NCBI RefSeq assembly: GCF_900142095.1
Contig: NZ_FQZP01000026.1
Coordinates: 1-33,862 of the forward strand
Length of the DNA: 33,862 nucleotides
Source of the DNA: Thermoclostridium caenicola
GTDB lineage: Bacteria; Bacillota; Clostridia; DSM-8532
Direction: 5' to 3'
Part shown: positions 1-8,510 of the stretch, piece after piece
How the letters are laid out: the number at the start of each line of letters is the position of its first letter
How positions within the stretch are numbered: the stretch's first letter is position 1
Notes under the pieces: model-generated
Databases searched by the model: none
What the model saw: only the letters and a program-made list of their open reading frames with translations
Told to the model about the DNA's origin: nothing
Program-made: the position numbers and the translations under genes

Positions 1-34
1 TACTTGAGATTTCAACTCCATGCTCTCTTTTTTG

Positions 35-83
35 CAAAAAATGTTGGAGCACCGAAGTTATTTCCCTTCGGCACCCCAACATT
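35..83 (-). terminator. Hairpin with T-tract, intrinsic terminator
   Basis: AATGTTGG (40-47) pairs with CCAACATT (76-83), and an inner stem CCGAAG (52-57) pairs with CTTCGG (66-71). On the minus strand the stem is followed directly by a run of T (complement of 35-40). It would stop minus-strand transcription coming from the oad genes that gets past the first terminator at 97-130. The plus side is only T-rich, so it may also act weakly in the other direction. Confidence 0.6.
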
Positions 84-96
84 TATTATAGAACCC

Positions 97-130
97 AAAA
101 TTAAAGCCCGTGCTCGAAAGAACAGGGCTT
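97..130 (-). terminator. Probable intrinsic terminator of the oadB-oadG transcript
   Basis: AAGCCC (104-109) pairs with GGGCTT (125-130), and an imperfect upper stem closes a GAAA loop at 116-119. On the minus strand the hairpin is followed by TTTAATTTT. It lies about 80 nt past the stop of the small gamma-subunit gene, so the operon probably ends here and no decarboxylase alpha subunit follows directly. Confidence 0.5.
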
Positions 131-207
131 ATCACAAACAGAAAAGCTGCATAGGCGTTGGATGCCGGCATCCAAAGGCCAGGGAAGATGGGCCGACTCA
201 GGCCGGA

Positions 208-336
208 TTATTCCTCTTCCTTGGCCTTTATTTTACCCAGCAGAATGACAATGATATAGAAGATGATCAGTACGCCGAATACGCCCAAAAGACCCAGTCC
301 GCTGATTTTTAAACCATTTATGATATTTTCGCTCAT
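208..336 (-). CDS. OadG-like gamma subunit of a Na+-pumping decarboxylase (42 aa)
   Basis: This short gene starts MSENIINGLK and ends with the charged tail GKIKAKEEE. Residues about 11-34 form one hydrophobic helix, and the acidic/lysine tail would face the cytoplasm. Small single-span subunits of this shape (OadG/MmdD-like) anchor the carboxyltransferase to the membrane beta subunit in sodium-translocating decarboxylases. The assignment rests on size, topology and position just downstream of oadB (48-nt gap), not on a strong motif. An AAAGGATG ribosome site lies about 8 nt before the ATG. The alternative is an unrelated single-span peptide. Confidence 0.7.
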   Translation of the reverse strand: MSENIINGLKISGLGLLGVFGVLIIFYIIVILLGKIKAKEEE

Positions 337-384
337 TTTATCATCATCCTTTTCAACAGATTGCATGTCCTATTTCATCATATC

Positions 385-1566
385 TTAAACCAAACCGATC
401 AGGCGGCCCACAAGGACCAGGATCATGCTGCCGGCAACCACCGATCCCAGCTGACCCGAAACATTGGCCGCAACAGACTGCATCAGGACGAAATTCATGG
501 GATCCTCTTCTTTTGCCATTTTCTGAATCACACGGGCGGACATGGGGAAAGCCGAGATGCCTGCGGCGCCCACCATGGGATTGATCTTTTCCTTCCGGAA
601 CATGTTGATGAACTTGGCAAACAGCACACCGCCGGCGGTGTCGAAGATAAAGGCTACCAGGCCCATCAACATGATCACAAGGGTTTTCCAGTTGAGGAAT
701 GAGGAAGCGGTCATGGTTGTTCCAATGGTAATGCCAAGCAAGAGGGTTACCAGGTTGGCCAGCACGTTTTGCGCTGTCTCAGACAACCTGTTCAGCACAC
801 CGCATTCCCGGATAAGGTTTCCAAACATCAGGGCGCCGACCAGGGCTACGCTTTCCGGGGCGATCAACCCTGCGAATATGGTCACCAGGATGGGGAAGAG
901 GATCTTGGCCAGCTTGCTGACCTTACGCTGATGGAAGTTCATGCGGATCTTCCTTTCCTCAGGGGTGGTCAGAAGCTTGATGACCGGCGGCTGGATGATG
1001 GGGACCAGCGACATGTAGGAATAGGCGGCTACGGTAATGGCGGCAATGAGTCCCTTGTCCAGCTTGAAGGCATTGGCCACATAAATGGATGTGGGGCCGT
1101 CCGCAGCTCCGATAACGCCTATGGCTCCCGCCTCGGGCAGGCTGAAGCCGAACAGCAGGGCCACCATCATGGTGGCGAATATGCCAAACTGGGCAGCGGC
1201 GCCGAAGAACAGCATGAATGGTGTCTGGAACAGGGGTGTAAAATCGATCATGGCACCTACTGCGATGAAGATGAGCACAGGGAAAAGCTCATTGGCAATG
1301 GTGTTGTTGTACAGGAATCCGAATACGCCCGTTTCTCCGTCCGGACCTGTAAAGATGTTTGTCATGGGGATATTGGTGAGGATGGCTCCGAATCCTATCG
1401 GCAAAAGCAAGGCGGGTTCATAGTCCTTCTTGATTGCCAGATAGATCAGGATGCCGCCGATGGCAAACATCACGAGCATGCCAAGAAATTCTAGCCCAAT
1501 TTCCCTGGCTATATCCATGTTCTGGTTGGAAAGCGCTGCTATCAGTTCGTTCAGTTTTTCCAGCAT
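385..1566 (-). CDS. oadB: Sodium ion-translocating decarboxylase beta subunit (OadB family)
   Basis: This 393-residue polytopic protein has the family length and the signature ADGPT around Asp156 (GAADGPTSIYVANAF). In OadB that aspartate region is part of the Na+ path through the membrane. The subunit decarboxylates carboxybiotin and exports Na+, in complexes acting on oxaloacetate, methylmalonyl-CoA or glutaconyl-CoA; the substrate cannot be read from the beta subunit. The start has a good AAGGAGG site about 9 nt upstream. It lies 69 nt after the LCP gene and 48 nt before the OadG-like gene. No carboxyltransferase or biotin carrier gene is in the window, so the pump must be completed from another locus. 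Confidence 0.93.
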   Translation of the reverse strand: MLEKLNELIAALSNQNMDIAREIGLEFLGMLVMFAIGGILIYLAIKKDYEPALLLPIGFGAILTNIPMTNIFTGPDGETGVFGFLYNNTIANELFPVLIFIAVGAMIDFTPLFQTPFMLFFGAAAQFGIFATMMVALLFGFSLPEAGAIGVIGAADGPTSIYVANAFKLDKGLIAAITVAAYSYMSLVPIIQPPVIKLLTTPEERKIRMNFHQRKVSKLAKILFPILVTIFAGLIAPESVALVGALMFGNLIRECGVLNRLSETAQNVLANLVTLLLGITIGTTMTASSFLNWKTLVIMLMGLVAFIFDTAGGVLFAKFINMFRKEKINPMVGAAGISAFPMSARVIQKMAKEEDPMNFVLMQSVAANVSGQLGSVVAGSMILVLVGRLIGLV

Positions 1567-1635
1567 TTCCGATGTTCCTCCTTGGGCACGGTGATTTCCG
1601 GTGTTGATGTATATGCGCCAAACAATGCAGGACCT

Positions 1636-2718
1636 TTATTTTCCTGCTGTTTTCAGCTTCAGATAGTAGACCTTCTGGATGGTGACATCCTCGCACTCAA
1701 TCTCTTCGGATTCAATGGTAAATTTGTTCTTATAAAGCTTTTCGGCCACTTTTCCGTATTCCGCTGTCTCCTGGGCTCTATCGATGCTTGTGGTCACATA
1801 CTCATCCAGATCGCCCGCGATCTGAATGATCTTGCCGATGTTGCCCAGGGTCATGTGCTGTTTCAGGAAGGCCTTAACGAAGTTGATCTGGTTCTGCTTC
1901 CGCTCCAGATCCCCGATGCCTCTGAACTTGCCGTTCTCGTCATAACCCTGCCTGAACCTGACGAAGCCTTCGGCCTGCTTGCCGTCCAGGTGCTGGAAGC
2001 CCTTCTTCAGGTCCACTGAAAAATTCTGTACAGGATCGGTGTACTTCATGCGGTAGGGCACTTCAATATCCACGCCGCCGAAGTAATCCACGATACGGGC
2101 AAAGCTGGAGGGCTTCATATAGATAAAGTCGTCAATATAGATGCCGAAAACCTCTTCAATGAGATCGCAGGTAAATTCGAACTCGGCGTTCTGGAAACGC
2201 CCGGCTCCCTCCTTGTATTTTATCATTCTGCCGATGGTATGGGCCGCATTGATCTTGAATATGCCCTTGGCAGAAGTGTACTTGGGGAATGCCTTCTTGA
2301 GCTTTGCCAAAACCTCGTCGCTGTAATCGATGTAGATATCCCTTGGGAAGTTGATCAGCTTGACCGTATTGGCCTCCTCGTCGATGCTGGCCACCATAAG
2401 CGTGTCGTAGTTGGCGCCTTCCGCATCGGCGCCGATGATCAGCACGTTGATGCTTTCCGGATTCGCCAGGGATTTATAATATTTCTGGTTCTTCGTCAGC
2501 GCAAAAGGCTTGTTTGTCGCAACACGTCTTTCCTTGATGCTTTTGCTGCCTTCCTCCGGGCTTAAAAACCTCCCGATGAACTCGCCTGCAGGTGTTTTGT
2601 GCAGGACCAGTACATAGAGTGCCGCCAGTCCGGCAAGGATGAACAGGATAATCTCAACGATCAGGATTTTCTGCAATATGCTTCGTTTTTTCTTTGCTGC
2701 TGCTTTTTTTGCTGCCAT
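1636..2718 (-). CDS. LCP (LytR-CpsA-Psr) family cell-wall polymer transferase
   Basis: This 360-residue protein has a very basic Lys/Ala N-terminus (residues 2-12), one membrane helix (about 17-38) and an extracytoplasmic LCP domain (about 88-310). The domain carries the family marks NVLIIGADAE, D105 in YDTLMVAS, the FPRD motif (Arg126-Asp127) and a later ERKQNQ. LCP enzymes move undecaprenyl-linked glycopolymers such as teichoic acids onto peptidoglycan. The ATG has GGGAG/GAGG-like sites upstream. It sits 57 nt after the TVP38 gene and before oadB on the same strand, so co-transcription is likely. The exact polymer is unknown. Confidence 0.9.
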   Translation of the reverse strand: MAAKKAAAKKKRSILQKILIVEIILFILAGLAALYVLVLHKTPAGEFIGRFLSPEEGSKSIKERRVATNKPFALTKNQKYYKSLANPESINVLIIGADAEGANYDTLMVASIDEEANTVKLINFPRDIYIDYSDEVLAKLKKAFPKYTSAKGIFKINAAHTIGRMIKYKEGAGRFQNAEFEFTCDLIEEVFGIYIDDFIYMKPSSFARIVDYFGGVDIEVPYRMKYTDPVQNFSVDLKKGFQHLDGKQAEGFVRFRQGYDENGKFRGIGDLERKQNQINFVKAFLKQHMTLGNIGKIIQIAGDLDEYVTTSIDRAQETAEYGKVAEKLYKNKFTIESEEIECEDVTIQKVYYLKLKTAGK

Positions 2719-2775
2719 AAAACTCCCAATCCTCTTTTAGTACATTACACATTCTTGCACAGTCTACCCGGCCTG

Positions 2776-3492
2776 TCAATCGTCGCTTCTTCCCTTAAGT
2801 TTTCTCATGATCAAATCCTTGGAAAAAAGGCCGATCATAAACAGGACACAGGCCACAATGAAGATGACAAGCGCAAAAACGTAATTTTTTTGCTGAATGT
2901 TTGCGCCTATCAGCGACGATCCCACCAGCCCGGGAAGGCGGGCCGTGAGAAAAATGACGAAGAACCGAAAGGGTTTGAGGGGGGAGAGCCCGGCAATATA
3001 TACGAGAATATCCTTGGGAAGGCCCGGTATGAGAAAGAGGAGAAAGACGATCATCTCGCCCTTCTTGTTGTTCAGAAGGAAGCTGAATTTATCAATATTT
3101 GCCTGGGAGATGAGCGCCGCGATCACCCTGTACCCGAGCAGCCTGGCCGTAAAAAAGGCTATGACGGCGCCAATCATGATCCCGATGACCGAATACAGGG
3201 TGCCAAGGACCGTTCCGAATATATATCCGCCTGCGATCTGCACAAATTCCCCGGGGATGGCCGCAATGATGACCTGCAGCACCTGGAAACCGATGAATAC
3301 CAGGATGCTTAATGCGCCATAGGAATCGATGAATTGACGAAAATGATCCGGGTTGCCCACAAGCCTGGTGATGGCAGGAGCATACAGTATGGTCAGTGCG
3401 ACGATGGCACCGATGAACAGGATGAAGAGAAACAACTGGATTGCAAAACGCTTCTTGCTTGTATTGATGACGCTTTCAGGCTTTCCTTTCAT
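2776..3492 (-). CDS. TVP38/TMEM64 (DedA/SNARE-associated) membrane protein
   Basis: This 238-residue protein has five to six hydrophobic segments. It carries the VTT/DedA-type core around residues 78-120 (AAIPGEFVQIAGGYIFG, then a helix and TARLLGYR) and a second half with FLLFLIPGLPKDILVYIAG, a typical TVP38 re-entrant motif. Family members act in lipid handling at the membrane, such as scrambling or flipping of undecaprenyl phosphate or phospholipid; the exact substrate here is not known. The ribosome site is weak. It is probably the first gene of the minus-strand unit leading into the LCP transferase, which also uses undecaprenyl-linked substrates. Confidence 0.9.
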   Translation of the reverse strand: MKGKPESVINTSKKRFAIQLFLFILFIGAIVALTILYAPAITRLVGNPDHFRQFIDSYGALSILVFIGFQVLQVIIAAIPGEFVQIAGGYIFGTVLGTLYSVIGIMIGAVIAFFTARLLGYRVIAALISQANIDKFSFLLNNKKGEMIVFLLFLIPGLPKDILVYIAGLSPLKPFRFFVIFLTARLPGLVGSSLIGANIQQKNYVFALVIFIVACVLFMIGLFSKDLIMRKLKGRSDD

Positions 3493-3580
3493 ACAACGAC
3501 AATCAAACCCCGACTATTTGGTCTGTTTTTGGGAATCAAACCCTGTGTGGTTCCTGCCAGGTCCGGCAATACCGACTATT

Positions 3581-3610
3581 ATCATAACACGAAAATGATA
3601 AATAAAGACG
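3581..3610 (-). promoter_or_regulatory. Possible promoter of the TVP38-LCP-oadBG unit
   Basis: On the minus strand a TATGAT box (complement of 3581-3586) lies about 90 nt before the TVP38 start in an AT-rich stretch. The matching -35 is poor. This is a guess from position and composition. Confidence 0.3.
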
Positions 3611-3688
3611 AAAACCTATATCAATTTATGAAAAAATAAAGACCGCCTGAAAAGGTGAAAGATGGGTGTGAGCAATATCCCGGCAATA

Positions 3689-3718
3689 CGCAAAAGCATG
3701 GCATAATTATGGTATAAT
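3689..3718 (+). promoter_or_regulatory. Probable promoter of the methyltransferase gene
   Basis: A consensus TATAAT box at 3713-3718 lies 63 nt before the ATG. The -35 region is not clear. The divergent TVP38 unit starts on the other side of this 288-nt gap, in which I see no gene. Confidence 0.45.
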
Positions 3719-3780
3719 GCACCTGTTGGCGGGGTTACCCCTGTTTTACAAAAGCCAAAAGGATATGTCAGGGTGGTTTT

Positions 3781-4551
3781 ATGGTAACAGCAAGCCGCAG
3801 TCATTCGCTCAGTACTGTTGAAAACTATTTGAAGTACAGGCTCGACTATCCTGAAAAACTGATTGACTTTTTATACGACGCATGCGACTTTTCCAGGGAA
3901 TCGGTGATTGCCGATATCGGATCAGGCACAGGTACCTTCACGAGGCACCTGCTGGAACGCGGCAGCAGGGTGGTGGCCATAGAACCCGACAGGGAACTGC
4001 GTGAAACAGCGGAAAGGATTCTGTCAGACGAATTCCCGCGTTTTTTTTCGCTGGAAGCATCCGCAGAGAATACCACGCTGTCCGATGCATCCGTCAATCA
4101 TATCGTGTGTGCCCAGTCTTTCCACTATTTCGACGGTGAAAAATGCCGGAGGGAGTTCAGACGCATCCTGCGGCCGGAGGGCTCCGTAGTCCTGATTGGC
4201 ATGAAGCCTGCCGGTGACGACGAGTTTGCCCGGGAATGCGATGCGCTCATCCGGAGATATTCAGGATACGGGCGGGGGAAGGACGGCGCGGATATGGACA
4301 GCGTCTATTCGGCCTTCTTTTCCCCTTCCGGGGTTTCGAGCTTTTCGCATTCCGGTCAGTTATCCCTGGACTTTGACGGTTTCTGCGGAAGGCTTTTTTC
4401 CTCCTTCTGCCTTCCCGGACCTGGGGATGACAGATATGATGACCTTCTGGAGGAGATGGAGCTTCTTTTTGAGCTCTATCAGCAGTCAGGAAAAGTCAAT
4501 TACAGGTATGAAATCCGCGCTTATGCCGGAAAACCGGATGCGGCCATCTGA
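3781..4551 (+). CDS. Class I SAM-dependent methyltransferase
   Basis: This 256-residue protein has a Rossmann methyltransferase fold. Motif I is VIADIGSGTGTFT (about residues 40-52), followed by the acidic loop VVAIEPD and by HIVCAQSFHYFD and LRPEGSVVLIGM, which fit the Methyltransf_11 group. It should transfer a methyl group from S-adenosylmethionine to a small molecule; the acceptor cannot be deduced. It is a single-gene unit between its own promoter and a strong terminator. The ribosome site (GGGTGG) is only fair, but no better in-frame start is present. Confidence 0.88.
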   Translation: MVTASRSHSLSTVENYLKYRLDYPEKLIDFLYDACDFSRESVIADIGSGTGTFTRHLLERGSRVVAIEPDRELRETAERILSDEFPRFFSLEASAENTTLSDASVNHIVCAQSFHYFDGEKCRREFRRILRPEGSVVLIGMKPAGDDEFARECDALIRRYSGYGRGKDGADMDSVYSAFFSPSGVSSFSHSGQLSLDFDGFCGRLFSSFCLPGPGDDRYDDLLEEMELLFELYQQSGKVNYRYEIRAYAGKPDAAI

Positions 4552-4573
4552 CAATAAGCGGGTTTTGATGCCG

Positions 4574-4608
4574 ACGGCAGACACAGGTCTGCCGTTTTGT
4601 ATATTTTT
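4574..4608 (+). terminator. Intrinsic terminator after the methyltransferase
   Basis: A perfect 9-bp stem ACGGCAGAC/GTCTGCCGT (4574-4582 with 4587-4595) has a four-base loop and is followed by TTTGTATATTTTT. Confidence 0.9.
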
Positions 4609-4655
4609 GTTAATAAAATCGACTTCTGACCTGCAAAAGGCGTATGGTTTCCATA

Positions 4656-4685
4656 TTGTTTATTTGATCACTGAAAAGGTATAAT
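4656..4685 (+). promoter_or_regulatory. Promoter P1 upstream of the cysteine desulfurase
   Basis: TTGTTT (4656-4661), an 18-nt spacer and a perfect TATAAT (4680-4685). It would give a leader of about 135 nt. No Rrf2/IscR gene lies next to it. Confidence 0.5.
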
Positions 4686-4738
4686 ACAAATGTGGAGTTT
4701 CAACCATAATTCTTGCCACAACCAAGAGACGGCGCATG

Positions 4739-4767
4739 TTGACTTTTGATTTAGGCAGTGCTAACTT
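4739..4767 (+). promoter_or_regulatory. Possible promoter P2 upstream of the cysteine desulfurase
   Basis: TTGACT (4739-4744), a 17-nt spacer and TAACTT (4762-4767), nearer the gene than P1. The -10 is weak, so it may be a second start or chance. Confidence 0.35.
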
Positions 4768-4826
4768 TTATGATGATACGCATTGCATATAAGCAATGAC
4801 TCGCTGTATGAAACGGAGAGATTGTT

Positions 4827-6014
4827 ATGGAGAAGTTGATATATCTGGATCACGCGGCAACCACTTATGTGAAACCGGAAGTGTTTGAGGCGATGAAGCC
4901 TTATTTTGTCGAAGAATATGGCAATGCCTCCTCCATTTACTCCATTGGCAGAAACAACAGGAAAGCTGTTGAGGAGGCCAGGGCCACTATCGCCAGATGC
5001 ATTGGGGCTTCGGAGCCTGGCGAGATCTACTTTACCGGATCGGGTACCGAGGCCGACAACTGGGCCATTAAAGGAGCGGTTTACGCAGCCCGCAAAAAGG
5101 GCGGAAAGCATATCATCACATCGGCCATTGAGCATCCTGCGGTCCTCGAAACCTGCAAGTATCTCAAAAAAGAGGGCTATGATGTGACGTTTGTGCCTGT
5201 AAACTCTGAGGGATTGGTCGATCCGGCCGACGTGGAAAAGGCCATCAGGCCTGATACGGCTCTTGTGAGCATCATGTATGCCAACAATGAAATCGGCACC
5301 ATCCAGCCCATCAAGGCCATTGGAGAGATCACCTGGAAGCACGGTGTGCTGTTCCATTGCGACGCGGTTCAGGCAGCCGGCAGCATCCCCATCGACGTTA
5401 AGGATCTGGGCGTGGACCTGCTTTCCATATCCAGCCACAAGTTCTATGGGCCCAAGGGTGTTGGTGTCCTCTACATCAGGAAAGGCGTGCGCCTGGAAAA
5501 CCTGATCCATGGCGGCCACCAGGAGCGGGGCAAGCGTGCCGGCACCGAAAACGTCGCGGGTATTGTCGGTATGGCCAAGGCTCTGGAGCTCGCCGTTGCC
5601 AATATGGACCAGTATTCCAAAAAGATCAGGCGCCTGAGGGACAAGGCCAGGGAGCAGATCCTGAACCGGATTCCCTATGTGAGGGTAAACGGTTCCATGG
5701 AGCACAGGCTTCCCGGGAATCTCAACGTGTCCTTTGAGTTTATCGAAGGGGAATCCCTCCTTCTTTTGCTGGACATGAAAGGCATCAAGGCATCCAGCGG
5801 ATCGGCCTGCACATCGGGCTCCCTGGATCCGTCCCATGTCCTGCTGGCCATTGGCCTGCCCCATGAAATCGCTCACGGTTCCCTGCGGCTGAGCTTTGGG
5901 GAAGCCAATACCGAGGAAGAAGTGGATTACCTGGTGAATTGCCTGGCGGAGATCGTGGAGCGGCTGAGAAGCATGTCTCCTCTCTATGAGGATTTTTTAA
6001 AGGCGAATAAGTAA
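4827..6014 (+). CDS. nifS: Cysteine desulfurase (NifS/IscS family)
   Basis: This 395-residue PLP enzyme takes sulfur from cysteine and passes it as persulfide to Fe-S scaffolds. Visible marks are the N-terminal YLDHAATT, His103 (IEHPA) stacking on PLP, Asp179 and Gln182 (HCDAVQA), the PLP lysine Lys205 in [10 protein letters not shown], and the mobile catalytic Cys328 in SSGSACTSG. The long Cys loop places it in the NifS/IscS group rather than SufS. GGAGAG lies 6 nt before the ATG. The scaffold gene follows after 43 nt, so the two form a minimal ISC/NIF-type unit. Confidence 0.96.
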   Translation: MEKLIYLDHAATTYVKPEVFEAMKPYFVEEYGNASSIYSIGRNNRKAVEEARATIARCIGASEPGEIYFTGSGTEADNWAIKGAVYAARKKGGKHIITSAIEHPAVLETCKYLKKEGYDVTFVPVNSEGLVDPADVEKAIRPDTALVSIMYANNEIGTIQPIKAIGEITWKHGVLFHCDAVQAAGSIPIDVKDLGVDLLSISSHKFYGPKGVGVLYIRKGVRLENLIHGGHQERGKRAGTENVAGIVGMAKALELAVANMDQYSKKIRRLRDKAREQILNRIPYVRVNGSMEHRLPGNLNVSFEFIEGESLLLLLDMKGIKASSGSACTSGSLDPSHVLLAIGLPHEIAHGSLRLSFGEANTEEEVDYLVNCLAEIVERLRSMSPLYEDFLKANK

Positions 6015-6057
6015 AAACCTTCATATTTATGATATAGAACGGAAAGGACTGAAATAA

Positions 6058-6516
6058 ATGTATAGTGAAAAAGTAATGGACCATTTCATGAACCCGCGAA
6101 ATGTGGGTGAGATAGAAGACGCCGACGGTGTTGGCCAGGTTGGCAACCCCAAGTGCGGCGACATCATGAAGATGTATCTGAAAATTGAAGACGGCGTGAT
6201 CGTGGATGCCAAGTTCAAGACGTTCGGCTGCGGTGCGGCTGTTGCCACCAGCAGCATGGCGACGGAGCTCATCAAGGGAAAGACCATCAAGGAGGCTGAA
6301 CAGATTACCAACAAGGTTGTTATGGATGCCCTTGACGGTCTGCCGCCCGCAAAGGTCCACTGTTCGGTTCTCGCCGAGGAAGCCATCGCGGCGGCCCTCC
6401 AGGATTATCGTGCCAGACACGGCCTGGATACCGACGGCGAGTATGCGGGATGCAGTGGATGCTGCGGCGGATGCGGTTTCAAGCACGATCATGGAGTGGA
6501 AGAAGACGGGGAGTAA
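6058..6516 (+). CDS. nifU: NifU/IscU Fe-S scaffold with an extra Cys-rich tail
   Basis: This 152-residue scaffold builds Fe-S clusters from sulfide delivered by the desulfurase upstream. The three cluster ligands are Cys33 (GNPKCGD, with Asp35), Cys58 (FGCGAA) and Cys102 (KVHCSVLAEEA), so the NifU_N/IscU fold is complete by about residue 122. The protein then adds a tail with CxxCCxxC (Cys132, 135, 136, 139), followed by HDH. This is neither the ferredoxin nor the NifU C-terminal domain of full NifU. It might bind a metal or a cluster; that is inference. An AAAGGA site precedes the ATG. Confidence 0.94.
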   Translation: MYSEKVMDHFMNPRNVGEIEDADGVGQVGNPKCGDIMKMYLKIEDGVIVDAKFKTFGCGAAVATSSMATELIKGKTIKEAEQITNKVVMDALDGLPPAKVHCSVLAEEAIAAALQDYRARHGLDTDGEYAGCSGCCGGCGFKHDHGVEEDGE

Positions 6517-6568
6517 GATGGCTGTCCTTTTGGACAGATGAAGATACGGAAAAACGGAGGATTGGAAC

Positions 6569-6607
6569 AGGGGCTGGGCCGGCAGAAAACATGCGGCCTC
6601 AGTCCCT
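6569..6607 (+). other. Stable hairpin in the nifU-thpR gap
   Basis: AGGGGCTGGGCCG (6569-6581) pairs with CGGCCTCAGTCCCT (6594-6607), with one G-U pair and one bulge. No T-run follows, so it is not a standard terminator. It ends 20 nt before the thpR start and may affect mRNA processing or translation. Confidence 0.45.
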
Positions 6608-6627
6608 GTCCGATTGGTGGTCAGGGT

Positions 6628-7230
6628 ATGAGATGTTTTGTGGCGATTGAATTTGATGACGGCACCCGGGCAGTTTTGGACGGGATTCAGGAGTATTTGC
6701 GCGAAAACGGGATAAGGGGAAACTTTTCCCGCCTGCCCAACCTCCATCTCACCCTGAAATTCCTCGGCGAGGTAAGCCCAGCGTCGCTGCCGGCGCTGGA
6801 ATCGGTATTGCAGAAAGTTGCCTTAAGGCATGAGCCTTTTGTTTTGGAACTTGGGGAATTGGGTAAATTCAGCAAAGGAAGTCGTCCGATCATATGGTGC
6901 GGCATAAAACCAAATAAGCAGCTTTTCAGCCTGCAGAAAGATCTTGCGGATGAATTGGCAGCAGCGTTCAGCGAGTTCTCCGGACAGGAGAGGTATAAGC
7001 CTCACATCACCCTTGTGAGAGAAGCTGCGCTGGATGATTCCCGTGGTTTTGCCGGAAAAACTGCCGTCAGCCATGCATCGGAAGGCACCCCCCTGGACGA
7101 TTTGCTTAAGCATGCGCGCGTACCCGAACACAGGATCGCCGTGGGCGGTATATCGCTGATGGAAAGCACACGAAGGGAAGGAAAGCTTGTCTATCTTCAG
7201 CAGTCGTTCTTTCCGCTCAGCAAAAACTAA
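6628..7230 (+). CDS. thpR: RNA 2',3'-cyclic phosphodiesterase (2H superfamily, ThpR/LigT)
   Basis: This 200-residue protein has both 2H motifs, HLTL at His40 (NLHLTLKFLGE) and HITL at His126 (KPHITLVR), spaced as in LigT/ThpR enzymes that open 2',3'-cyclic phosphates on RNA ends. I chose the start MRCFVAIEFDD because it matches the family N-terminus; an upstream in-frame ATG at 6538 would add 30 residues that look unrelated. The ribosome site is a modest GGTGG/AGGG. It lies 111 nt after nifU and 32 nt before the permease gene. Confidence 0.9.
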   Translation: MRCFVAIEFDDGTRAVLDGIQEYLRENGIRGNFSRLPNLHLTLKFLGEVSPASLPALESVLQKVALRHEPFVLELGELGKFSKGSRPIIWCGIKPNKQLFSLQKDLADELAAAFSEFSGQERYKPHITLVREAALDDSRGFAGKTAVSHASEGTPLDDLLKHARVPEHRIAVGGISLMESTRREGKLVYLQQSFFPLSKN

Positions 7231-7262
7231 CGTATTAGATGCCGGTTTTCTGGAGGTATGCA

Positions 7263-8417
7263 ATGCCGGATGCCCTGAAAAAGACCATATTTTCTGTAAT
7301 CAAGATCCTGCTTATTGCCCTGGGTGTTTTTGTACTCATTAAAATCGGGCGTTACTTTGTGCCTTTTATCATTGCATTCGTTTTTTCTTCCCTGATAGAA
7401 CCCCTCGTCAAATTTATCGAGACCAAGCTGCGCATATCCCGAAAAATCGGTTCGTTTTTTTCCATCCTGGTGGTGCTTGGCGCCATCCTGACCATACTGG
7501 GCCTTTTGATCGCAAGGCTCATCAAGGAAATCATCAATGTTTACAACAGCCTGAATATTACCTTTGAAGGCATAGCCGACTTTTTTGACAGTGTGATCAG
7601 GGAGGCCAACAATCTGTTCCTGAAGCTTCCCGTGCAGGTGTCCGACAGCATCAACAACGCCATCAATAATCTGTCCAACAACCTGTCAAACTTCCTCAAA
7701 CCGGTTGCGGATCTGGCCACCGGCACGTTCCAGTTTGCCATATCATTGCCCCAGGCAGTGATCTTCATCCTGGTGACCATCCTGGCCACATATTTTATGT
7801 CCAGCGACAAGCACAGGATTGCCCAGTTCCTAGATTCCCAGATTCCTTCAGAATGGCTGAAGAATACGAGGAACGTTATCAATAACCTTTTTACAGCGCT
7901 GTTTGGATGGCTGAAAGCCCAGCTTATCCTGATGACCATTACCTTCAGCGAGGTCCTGGTCGGGTTTTTGATCATCGGCATTGAAAATGCCCTTCTCCTG
8001 GCGCTCATCATCGCCCTGGTCGATGCCCTGCCGATTCTGGGCACAGGCTCCATCCTGCTGCCCTGGGCCGTTATCGATCTGCTGTCGGGCAATACGAGAC
8101 AGGGGCTCTCCCTGGCGCTGCTCTGGCTGATCATCATCTTTGTCCGCCAGCTCATTGAGCCCAAGGTGGTCGGCCAGCAGATAGGCATTCATCCGCTGTT
8201 TACCCTGTTCGGCATGTATCTCGGTCTTAAGTTCATGGGTGTCCTCGGTATGTTCCTGGGACCCATCACGATCGTGATCATCAAGTACATCCTGGAAAGC
8301 ATCCTGAAAACCGAAGGCCTTAAAGGTTGGTTTGAAAGGAATTTCAGGGGAAAGGAACCTGCATCGACGGCCAGGGAGCCGTGTAACGCGGGTGAGGATT
8401 TGCCCGAGCCTCCCTGA
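7263..8417 (+). CDS. AI-2E family (PerM/YtvI-like) transporter
   Basis: This 384-residue membrane protein has the PF01594 layout: paired N-terminal helices (about 7-55), a third helix (about 62-85), a soluble segment with amphipathic helices, then a C-terminal cluster of helices. Family marks include the loop VDALPILGTGSILLPW and RQLIEPKVVGQQIGIHPL. Relatives export autoinducer-2, act as Na+/H+ antiporters or have unknown roles; YtvI-like members are common in spore formers. The ATG at 7263 has GGAGG 6 nt upstream, unlike an in-frame ATG at 7239. A bidirectional terminator follows. Confidence 0.93.
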   Translation: MPDALKKTIFSVIKILLIALGVFVLIKIGRYFVPFIIAFVFSSLIEPLVKFIETKLRISRKIGSFFSILVVLGAILTILGLLIARLIKEIINVYNSLNITFEGIADFFDSVIREANNLFLKLPVQVSDSINNAINNLSNNLSNFLKPVADLATGTFQFAISLPQAVIFILVTILATYFMSSDKHRIAQFLDSQIPSEWLKNTRNVINNLFTALFGWLKAQLILMTITFSEVLVGFLIIGIENALLLALIIALVDALPILGTGSILLPWAVIDLLSGNTRQGLSLALLWLIIIFVRQLIEPKVVGQQIGIHPLFTLFGMYLGLKFMGVLGMFLGPITIVIIKYILESILKTEGLKGWFERNFRGKEPASTAREPCNAGEDLPEPP

Positions 8418-8445
8418 ACCGCAGCCTGATTAAATCGTGCTGATA

Positions 8446-8472
8446 AAAAATCCCGCCATAAGCGGGATTTTT
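8446..8472. terminator. Bidirectional terminator between convergent genes
   Basis: An 11-bp perfect stem AAAAATCCCGC/GCGGGATTTTT with a five-base loop has A/T runs on both sides. It serves the permease gene (plus) and the small membrane-protein gene (minus). Confidence 0.93.
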
Positions 8473-8510
8473 CGTATGCTTTCATCCGAAGAACGTTGCA
8501 ATATACCCCA

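Noticed and set aside
160-173. 14-bp palindrome GGATGCCGGCATCC after the oadG-like gene
   Set aside because: It is perfect but short and has no T-run or partner site, so no function can be supported.
4761-5876. Long 371-codon minus-strand frame inside nifS
   Set aside because: It is antisense to a clear cysteine desulfurase and shows only reverse-strand codon bias.
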